Assembly (NCBI GenBank): GCA_040880365.1 | Contig: JBBDIO010000230.1 | Location: 1-14,247 of the forward strand | Length of the DNA stretch: 14,247 nucleotides | Origin: JBBDIO01 sp040880365 | Lineage (GTDB): Bacteria > Chloroflexota > Anaerolineae > Caldilineales > Caldilineaceae | Reading direction: 5' to 3' | Shown: one piece after another, positions 1 to 5,278 of the stretch | Layout: each line of letters opens with the position of its first letter | How positions within the stretch are numbered: position 1 is the first letter of the stretch | The notes under the pieces: generated by a model | The model's database searches: none | What the model saw: only the letters and a program-made list of their open reading frames with translations | What the model was told of the DNA's origin: nothing | Program-made: the position numbers and the translations under genes

Positions 1-195
1 GCCGTCCAACGCCTCTACGCTGTGATTGCCGCTATGATCGCCGATGGCGTTATGGCCGCCGTTGCCCACTTGAGCATAGGCCCAACTGCTATCGCCCGCA
101 GTAAAGAAGATGTCACCGTCCAACGCCTCTACGCTGTGATTGCCGCTGTGATTGCCGTCGGCGTTGAGGCCTCCGTTGCCCAAATGGGCATAGGC
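1..195 (-). repeat. Tandem 38-residue (114-bp) repeat in the adhesin-like protein
   Basis: Two units are visible: a complete one at 82-195 and a partial one at 1-81, cut by the window edge. The offset is exactly 114 bases; bases 2-33 and 116-147 are identical. Each unit reads AYA[HQ][LV]GNGG, then a variable patch, then HSGNHSVEALDG, and the complete unit ends DIFFTAGDSSW. The Gly/Asn turns between short hydrophobic strands fit one or two beta-solenoid coils per unit. More units probably follow to the left. Confidence 0.85.
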
Positions 196-918
196 ATACT
201 CTGCATCGCCCCCCTGGGCCGTGACACTGAACTGCGCAGTCACGCTGATGGAGCCGGTCGTGCTGAACGGCGGCGTGTTGTGTGGCCCGAAGTAGCCGAT
301 CTGGCTGAAGAGATCGCTGCCGGTGTCGGCGGCGCGCAGGCGCACATGCTGTCCGGAAATTTGGGTGACACCGTGACGGCTGCCCACGCCAATCGGCACG
401 TTTTGCGTGCCGTCGCCCAGTTGCACATCGCCGCCCGCGTCCNNNNNNNNNNCCACGCGAATGCCCCCCGCGCCGCTATTGGGGCCGCTGCCGGGACCAT
501 CGTGCTGCACCGTGCCTGTGATCAAGACATCCGCGCCCGCCAACAACGTCAGCGAGTATTCACTCGTCCAGGTGATGACCACACCCGGCAGGATGTGAAT
601 TTCGTCCGGCCCGCCGCCGCTGGCCTGGCTGCCGTCGCTCGTATCCAGCGTGAAGTGGTTGCTCGCCAATTCCCCGGCGATATGGTCGGCGCCAAACGTA
701 TTCGGGCCGCTCGCGTTGCCCGGCTCGATGATAATGGTATCGGCCTGGGCCGGGGTAGCCGTGGCAAACAGTGCTACGACGGCCATCATCAGACCCATTA
801 CCAACAGCCGTGTCGCCAACAGCCGTGTCGCCAAGTATCCGGTTAGCACTTGCTTCGTGGCTGGTTGACTGGTGGCCGGTTGATTCTGGACGCGGGGTGC
901 AAAGTGTTGAAAATTCAT
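1..918 (-). CDS. Exported beta-strand-repeat (haemagglutinin/adhesin-like) protein, C-terminus beyond the window
   Basis: The frame is open from ATG at 918 to the left edge (306 codons); the C-terminus lies outside. The N-terminus is long and polar, then residues about 38-54 form a hydrophobic core (LLVMGLMMAVVALF) ending in TPAQA-D, a convincing signal peptidase I site near residue 59, so the protein is probably exported. The mature part is rich in Gly, Asn, Thr and Val, with alternating strand-like stretches such as VVITWTSEYSLTLLAGADV and ADVLITGTVQ, as in filamentous-haemagglutinin-like beta-solenoids. From about residue 242 a 38-residue tandem repeat begins (AYAHLGNGG...NHSGNHSVEALDG). 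A 10-N gap (443-452) interrupts the sequence; the frame is open on both sides and reads IRV-gap-DAGGDV. The nearest purine-rich ribosome site (GGAG) is about 13 bases from ATG 918 and weak, so an internal start at M41 (before MGLMM) cannot be excluded, although it would shorten the signal peptide. Surface attachment or a matrix role is inference; no enzyme motif is visible. Confidence 0.82.
   Translation of the reverse strand, partial: MNFQHFAPRVQNQPATSQPATKQVLTGYLATRLLATRLLVMGLMMAVVALFATATPAQADTIIIEPGNASGPNTFGADHIAGELASNHFTLDTSDGSQASGGGPDEIHILPGVVITWTSEYSLTLLAGADVLITGTVQHDGPGSGPNSGAGGIRVXXXXDAGGDVQLGDGTQNVPIGVGSRHGVTQISGQHVRLRAADTGSDLFSQIGYFGPHNTPPFSTTGSISVTAQFSVTAQGGDAEYAYAHLGNGGLNADGNHSGNHSVEALDGDIFFTAGDSSWAYAQVGNGGHNAIGDHSGNHSVEALDG
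443..452. other. 10-N assembly gap inside the adhesin-like gene
   Basis: Ten unknown bases in a Gly-rich part of the exported repeat protein. The frame is open on both sides, with GIRV before and DAGGDVQLG after, so the placeholder length is compatible with the true length modulo 3. Confidence 0.8.
801..830 (-). repeat. 15-bp tandem duplication inside the signal peptide coding region
   Basis: Bases 801-815 and 816-830 are identical (plus strand ccaacagccgtgtcg). On the coding strand this duplicates LATRL, giving LATRLLATRLL just before the hydrophobic core. Being 15 bp, it keeps the frame. It lengthens the positively charged n-region of the signal peptide and looks like recent slippage. Confidence 0.85.
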
Positions 919-1211
919 AAGACGGTCACTACTCCAGTTTGGATAGCGCGACACAAAGTCGCTTGGGCACGGTGTGGCAATTTGCAGTGCGGCAATCAGT
1001 CTCGAACAGAGACCGGGGTCACCTGATAGGTTATTCTGTTTGGATTACTCTGTTGTGGCGGGCAGCGTTGCGAGAATGTGACGAGGAACCTGCACACCCA
1101 AAAAAGCAGCTTGGATTTACAGAGTACGACCGAACGGCTTCGATTTGGTTTTTCCGAAAGTCCGGTCTTTTCAAAAATGGATAATCACCGGGAAAACAGC
1201 AAGGCGATGGC

Positions 1212-1241
1212 TTGACATTGGTCAAGCTTAGAATGTATACA
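1212..1241 (+). promoter_or_regulatory. Candidate sigma-70-like promoter with overlapping inverted repeat
   Basis: TTGACA at 1212-1217 and TATACA at 1236-1241 are separated by 18 bases. The -35 box sits inside the inverted repeat GCTTGAC-ATTG-GTCAAGC (1210-1227), which could be an operator. No plus-strand protein gene follows; the next strong signal is the hairpin at 1300-1328. It may drive a short RNA or be fortuitous. Confidence 0.35.
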
Positions 1242-1299
1242 GGTTTGAAACAACCGACAGATGTTGATTTAATTTTCCACAATTTGCGCAGAAACACAA

Positions 1300-1328
1300 A
1301 CAGCGCGTCAGCCAAGCTGACGCGCTGT
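1300..1328 (-). terminator. Intrinsic terminator hairpin after the BTAD/NB-ARC regulator gene
   Basis: Perfect 13-bp stem with a 3-base loop: left arm ACAGCGCGTCAGC (1300-1312), loop CAA, right arm GCTGACGCGCTGT (1316-1328). On the minus strand it is followed by TTTGTGTTTC, a moderately T-rich tail, about 110 bases after the regulator's stop codon. On the plus strand it is followed by CTTACATTTTTG, so it could work in both directions. Confidence 0.75.
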
Positions 1329-1368
1329 CTTACATTTTTGTAATCCTTAGATAAATATGATAAGACCG

Positions 1369-1410
1369 GCTGGAAACAATAAAACAAACCCAAATCCATC
1401 CGTTTCCAGC
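1369..1410. repeat. 9-bp inverted repeat with long loop
   Basis: GCTGGAAAC (1369-1377) and GTTTCCAGC (1402-1410) are perfect inverted copies separated by 24 bases, starting 26 bases beyond the regulator's stop codon. It may be an mRNA 3'-end structure or a binding site; the long loop makes it a poor terminator by itself. Confidence 0.5.
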
Positions 1411-1435
1411 GAAATGGTTTGCTTGTGGGGTGTGG

Positions 1436-4400
1436 TCAGGCCTGGTGGGGAGTGGGTGATGCGCGAAAAGCCGCGAGCCGCGCCTTCAGTCGTTGATTGT
1501 CGGGGCGATTGTGGAGAAATGCCGCGCGCACATCCTCATCGCTGATGCGGTCGGCAATGGTCTGCACCCATTCGCTCGCTTGCGACAGGGTATTGTTGGC
1601 GCGTTCGGCCTCACCGGCTTCGCTCAAAACCGTTTCACAGTTCAACAGCAACAGCACGGGTTCGACGATGCCGACCAGTCCATTTTCGGCAGTGAAATCC
1701 AGCACTTCATCAATCAGGGCTAGTGCTTCGGCGTGCTTGTCCAGGCGTAGCGCGGCCACGGCGCGCCCGGCCAGCGCCTCATAACGATTGGGATGTTGCA
1801 CAATGGCCCACAGGCCAAGCGCATCGCCATACGCCGCATAGGCATCCGCCCAGCGCTCAAACGCCAAAAGGATGTGTCCGACGCGATTGCGCGCTTGCCC
1901 TTCAATCCGTTTGTGACCCAGAGCGCTTAGAATTTCAATGGCTTCCAGCCCATAGATCAATGCCTGCTCCAACTCACCACTCTGACGCAGGGTTAAGCAG
2001 AAATTCGTTTTCAGGGTCCCAATATTTTCGGTGTCACCGATCTCCAAAGCCAAAGCGATCGCCTCCTGGTGATGCTTGATCGCTTCTGTAAACAGTCCTG
2101 CATACTCCTCGCCCAGCGCAATCGAACCCAAAATTTGCTCCCGTACGCGCGGAGAACCTAACTCGCTGAGGAGCGCAAGGCTCTCATGGCTGTAGCGGAC
2201 AGCGGCGGCATAGTCGCCGTAACGTGTAGCGACACTGCTGAGCGTGCGCAGCACCGCGTGATGAAGAGTCTCGACATCGGCAATTTTTTCGGGAGTGGCC
2301 TTCAGCAAGACGAGCATTCCCTCTAGCCGGGCGATGCCCTCGGCAAAATTGCCACGAAAATGCAGCGCATTGACACGGATACGGCTTTCCACGGCGTGGA
2401 TATACAGTCCGATGTCAGACGATTCATCTACCAATTCGTTGATACTATCGAAATGAGCATCCGCCTGCTTCCAATCCCCAATTTCAGCGTAATAGAATGC
2501 CAAATTGCTATGCGTCTTGATCCGCAGCTCGCGTTGGTTGGTCAAGGTAAGCATTTGTTGCTGCAACAGGCTGGCGGCTTCCAGCCCATGCAAGGAGTGG
2601 GTAAGGCTACTCTGCTGTTCAAGTAGTTGAGCCACGAGTTCACGGTGTGCATCCACGCCATCAAAACTGGCCGCGGCCTCTTGAAAGAGCCGCTCTCCAT
2701 CTGGGATCAGACCAAACTGGGCCATGTAATCACCAAACGGTGTGACTGCCGGCTGGATCAGTAGGGCGCTTCTTGCATGCACCGCGCGTTGCCAAGCGCT
2801 GCGGATGTTCTCGAAATCCAGGCGAAGCCGCGAAGCCCAATTGCTGCGCTCTGTGTTGATGAGCGTCATCAAATAGTGCCCGCTGTATTTGCTAAACAAT
2901 GTGGGCTGCAGCGTGGGCGCGAGTTTCCCAAATGCAAATTCCTGGATCAAGGGATGCAAATCGTAGCGTCCCGCGGCCACCCGTTGTACCAGAGAATAGC
3001 CAATCAGCGCGGATAGATCGCCCAGTGCGCTTTCTGTGATAGCAGTAGCCGCTGCGCGGTCGAAGCCGCCGCGAAAGATGGAAAGACTGGACAATATCTG
3101 TTGCTGGTGGGCGCTGAGCAGCTTCCAGGAGTATTCGAAAACACTGGTCAACTGATGGTGGCGGCTCACCAGCCTGCCAGACTGTTGCGGCTCGATTGCA
3201 ATGTTGGCAATCGATTGGCCGATTTNNNNNNNNNNAACGGAATAGTGTTCGACCCAGGTTGTCGCCAGTTCAATCCCCAGTGGCAAACCCGCCACTTGTT
3301 CACAAACCCTGGCGATATCCTCCCGGATTTCAAGGTCATCCTGTCCCGCTTTTGTCTGCGCAAAACCCGGCACAATACGGCGCGCCCGCTCTACAAAAAG
3401 GGTATATGCCTCGTGTGGGGGTAATCCATCCAGCGGGAAGAGAATTTCGCCCTCTACCATCAAGCGTATGCGTGAAGTAGCCAGGATGTGTACGGCACTG
3501 TTGTTGAGGAGCGCATAGAGTACGGGTGCTGCCGATTCCCCCAGATGTTCCCAGTTGTCCAACACGAGCAGTGTCTGTTTTGGGGCCAGATACGTTGCCA
3601 GCTCTGCCAGGGGTGATTGCATATCTGTTACCTGGAAGCCAATCGCCGCGGCAATTGCCAGCGCAATCTGTTCGGTGGCAGCCTCCCCCGCGTCGATATT
3701 TGCCAGCGGCACAAACCAGACGCCATCGCTGAAACTGTGCAGAACTTTTTGTGCGACCGTCTGCGCCAGATGTGATTTGCCTACGCCACCGATACCGAGC
3801 AAGGTGACCAGCTTTTCCGTCTTTACCAACGTCGCCAACTGTTCTGTCTCCGCACTACGCCCCACAAATGACTTCAACTGCTGCGCCAGATTGTGTTGCA
3901 CGGCGGGCGCGACCACACCGTCACCCCGCAGACGCGCGGCCAGCTCCTGGGTCGACAGAGAGGGTTTGACCCCCAATTCTTCCTGCAGAATCTCACGGCA
4001 CTTCGCATATTGCGCGAGTGCCGTCGCGAGTTCGCCTTGCGCTGCAAGTGCCTGCATCAAACTGCGGTGTGCCGATTCGGTCCAGGGCACAATCGCAATT
4101 TGCCGGCGGGCGGCTTCGGCCAACTCTGCCCACAAGCCCTGCTCGGCATAGCGCAGTTGAAAGGTACTCAGCGCCAGCATCATCTGCTCGTGTAACTGCT
4201 CACGCGTGAAAAGCTGCCAATCCTCAAACTCGGTGGCGTCGTTAGAGGCGTCGTTGAGATGAAAACCCGCGAGGAACTCCCCTTGATAAAGCGCAAGTGC
4301 CGCAGAAAGCCGGGGCAATTCGACTGCCTGCGATTCGAGAGGCAGGTTCAAAAACGCGGTGACTGCCTCTCGAAATGCCAGCACATCCACTGTCGCATAC

Positions 4401-4687
4401 GCGCTATGCAAGCACGCGGTGTTGCGCGCAATCTCCAGCGCGGGATGGGCAGACAACACACTTTTTAGATTGGAAAGTTCAATGCGCAGGTTGGTTTTGG
4501 CGGTCGCATCCGGCAATTCTCCCCAAAGCATGGTTGCCAGCTTGGCCCGGCTATGCTCCCGATCCGGCTCAACCGCGAGATAGGCTAGCAGCGCGCGCGT
4601 TTTGGCCGAACGCAATGGACGGATTGACTGCCCATTCAGGTATACCGAAAAGCCGCCGAGTAGTTGGATTTCGAGGACTTCAGACAT
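1436..4687 (-). CDS. AfsR/SARP-family transcriptional regulator: winged helix, BTAD, NB-ARC ATPase, TPR-like C-terminus
   Basis: Large STAND-type regulator of about 1083 residues. Residues 3-95 form an OmpR-like winged helix (LEIQLLGGFSVYLNG is the usual family opening; LRSAKTRALLAYLA follows). Residues about 95-255 are the bacterial transcriptional activator domain (BTAD). An NB-ARC-like ATPase follows, with Walker A GIGGVGKS at 298-305, Walker B LLVLDNWEHL at 373-382, a sensor-like LATSRIRL near 402-409 and GLPLGIELA at 467-475. The C-terminal half is helical and TPR-like, probably the ligand or partner sensor; there is no C-terminal LuxR helix-turn-helix. Family knowledge: ATP-dependent oligomers bind direct repeats in promoters and activate transcription. 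I chose ATG 4687 over an in-frame TTG at 4702 because the TTG directly abuts AGGA, leaving no spacer, and MSEVLEIQLLGG matches family N-termini. A 10-N gap lies at 3226-3235 just after the GLPLGIELA helix; the frame stays open across it. The gene is divergent from the small gene and the giant exported-protein gene, which are its likely targets (inference). Confidence 0.93.
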   Translation of the reverse strand: MSEVLEIQLLGGFSVYLNGQSIRPLRSAKTRALLAYLAVEPDREHSRAKLATMLWGELPDATAKTNLRIELSNLKSVLSAHPALEIARNTACLHSAYATVDVLAFREAVTAFLNLPLESQAVELPRLSAALALYQGEFLAGFHLNDASNDATEFEDWQLFTREQLHEQMMLALSTFQLRYAEQGLWAELAEAARRQIAIVPWTESAHRSLMQALAAQGELATALAQYAKCREILQEELGVKPSLSTQELAARLRGDGVVAPAVQHNLAQQLKSFVGRSAETEQLATLVKTEKLVTLLGIGGVGKSHLAQTVAQKVLHSFSDGVWFVPLANIDAGEAATEQIALAIAAAIGFQVTDMQSPLAELATYLAPKQTLLVLDNWEHLGESAAPVLYALLNNSAVHILATSRIRLMVEGEILFPLDGLPPHEAYTLFVERARRIVPGFAQTKAGQDDLEIREDIARVCEQVAGLPLGIELATTWVEHYSVXXXXIGQSIANIAIEPQQSGRLVSRHHQLTSVFEYSWKLLSAHQQQILSSLSIFRGGFDRAAATAITESALGDLSALIGYSLVQRVAAGRYDLHPLIQEFAFGKLAPTLQPTLFSKYSGHYLMTLINTERSNWASRLRLDFENIRSAWQRAVHARSALLIQPAVTPFGDYMAQFGLIPDGERLFQEAAASFDGVDAHRELVAQLLEQQSSLTHSLHGLEAASLLQQQMLTLTNQRELRIKTHSNLAFYYAEIGDWKQADAHFDSINELVDESSDIGLYIHAVESRIRVNALHFRGNFAEGIARLEGMLVLLKATPEKIADVETLHHAVLRTLSSVATRYGDYAAAVRYSHESLALLSELGSPRVREQILGSIALGEEYAGLFTEAIKHHQEAIALALEIGDTENIGTLKTNFCLTLRQSGELEQALIYGLEAIEILSALGHKRIEGQARNRVGHILLAFERWADAYAAYGDALGLWAIVQHPNRYEALAGRAVAALRLDKHAEALALIDEVLDFTAENGLVGIVEPVLLLLNCETVLSEAGEAERANNTLSQASEWVQTIADRISDEDVRAAFLHNRPDNQRLKARLAAFRASPTPHQA
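3226..3235. other. 10-N assembly gap inside the regulator gene
   Basis: Ten unknown bases; the reading frame is open on both sides and reads HYSV-gap-IGQSI. Related proteins commonly have SVAEI here, that is about two residues between V and I rather than the four implied, so the true gap may be about 4 bases. The partly known codon is NAA, which fits the expected Glu. This is inference from family memory, not from an alignment. Confidence 0.6.
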
Positions 4688-4706
4688 TTCAGAAATACCC
4701 AATCCT

Positions 4707-4731
4707 GTTCTCGCTACGTTCTCGCTACGTT
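4707..4731. promoter_or_regulatory. 11-bp tandem repeat, candidate SARP-type operator
   Basis: GTTCTCGCTAC occurs twice in tandem (4707-4717 and 4718-4728), followed by GTT, the start of a third copy. Both copies contain the heptamer CGCTACG (4712-4718, 4723-4729), and a third heptamer lies at 4782-4788. SARP regulators are known to bind heptameric direct repeats spaced 11 bp, so this array 20-45 bases before the regulator's ATG is a natural self-regulatory site. The target is inference. Confidence 0.5.
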
Positions 4732-4799
4732 GTAGCTCTATTCTGATGCAAGGCTCTGGTTCGCACTGATTTTACTGTAGGCGCTACGACTAAACAAAC

Positions 4800-4806
4800 A
4801 GGAGGT
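4800..4806 (+). promoter_or_regulatory. Strong Shine-Dalgarno sequence AGGAGGT with an unclear partner start
   Basis: A near-perfect AGGAGGT directly abuts a TTG (4807) and lies 11 bases before an ATG at 4818. The TTG is in frame with the small conserved protein but has no spacer. The ATG opens a 15-codon frame (MPTPLVFRAWCQYEY, stop at 4863-4865) that overlaps the in-frame ATG at 4855. It may serve a leader peptide coupled to the small gene. Confidence 0.45.
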
Positions 4807-4899
4807 TTGAGACTGCAATGCCCACGCCACTCGTCTTTCGGGCATGGTGCCAATATGAATACTGAAATTTCGGAAGAAGAAAGGGGCGGGAAACATGAA

Positions 4900-5097
4900 A
4901 TGAATACATCTTTCATTTTGCGTTTGACATGGGACAACGTTGCCCAAGGTTGGCGCATCGTACTCAAACCTGTGGATGGTACGAGAGCGAGCGTCTTTAC
5001 AGATTTGGAATCGGTTTTCCTCCATATCGCTGGACTTTGTACAGAGATACATCGGCTAAGTACAAAGGGTTCTAGTGGAGAACAAAAAGAGAAGTGA
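4900..5097 (+). CDS. Small conserved soluble protein of unknown function (65 residues; start uncertain)
   Basis: The core, SFILRLTWDN, then GWRIVLKPVDG, then FTDLESVFLHIAGL, alternates strand-strand-helix and resembles a small protein type that I recall in many copies in Chloroflexota (pattern: SFLVRLW..., WRG.VEH..SG, F.DLE.L..FI). Function is unknown; no enzyme motif, signal peptide or membrane segment is visible. The start is ambiguous. ATG 4900 sits right at the domain edge and has a GGCGG purine tract 10 bases upstream; ATG 4855 would add 15 polar residues (MNTEISEEERGGKHE); TTG 4807 would give 96 residues but has no ribosome-site spacer. It lies between the divergent regulator and the giant exported-protein gene, in the same direction as the latter and 181 bases before it, so it may share a transcript. 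A role as a co-regulator would be speculation. Confidence 0.68.
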   Translation: MNTSFILRLTWDNVAQGWRIVLKPVDGTRASVFTDLESVFLHIAGLCTEIHRLSTKGSSGEQKEK

Positions 5098-5110
5098 CAC
5101 GCACAAATTA

Positions 5111-5194
5111 CAGCGTTCAAACCACAGCGTTCAAACAGCAGCGTTCCATACACAGTTTCTCTTCACAGTGCATTCCCTCACAGCGCATATTTCA
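5111..5194. repeat. Degenerate 14-bp tandem repeat (six units) upstream of the giant exported-protein gene
   Basis: Units begin at 5111, 5125, 5139, 5153, 5166 and 5181, each with CAG. The first three are CAGCGTTCAAACCA, CAGCGTTCAAACAG and CAGCGTTCCATACA, exactly 14 bp apart; the next three (CAGTTTCTCTTCA, CAGTGCATTCCCTCA, CAGCGCATATTTCA) are 13, 15 and 14 bp and more diverged. Because 14 is not a multiple of three, the repeat points to a DNA-level role (protein binding or slippage) rather than a coding one. Confidence 0.65.
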
Positions 5195-5278
5195 TTTGAG
5201 CAGGTATGACCCCCACGGAAGGCAACCCGGATTTATCACCAGACAATCTATGAACAGACAAGGACACAAGTCGAGATA

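Larger units (their letters stand above)
919..1435. other. Non-coding region between the regulator and the adhesin-like gene
   Basis: This 517-bp stretch lies downstream of the regulator gene and upstream of the adhesin-like gene (both minus strand). It is more AT-rich than its neighbours. It holds a perfect 13-bp-stem hairpin (1300-1328), a 9-bp inverted repeat with a 24-base loop (1369-1410), and a 7-bp inverted repeat (1210-1227) overlapping a plus-strand promoter-like sequence. No convincing sigma-70 promoter was found on the minus strand in front of the adhesin-like gene; the best match, TTGCCA and TTTGTG 17 bases apart in roughly 950-1000, is weak. Open frames across this region show no protein-like composition and run through the terminator hairpin. 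Confidence 0.7.

Noticed and set aside
22..846. 274-codon plus-strand frame opposite the adhesin-like gene
   Set aside because: It shares codon boundaries with the minus-strand gene, which has a signal peptide and repeats; the plus-strand translation is Ala/Arg-rich shadow sequence.
1031..1399. 122-codon minus-strand frame in the region after the regulator
   Set aside because: It runs through the perfect 13-bp terminator hairpin, has Cys/Ser/Phe-rich composition without domain character, and lacks a ribosome site.
4688..4702. TTG start giving a 1088-residue regulator
   Set aside because: The TTG directly abuts AGGA with no spacer, and the family N-terminus begins near the ATG at 4687.
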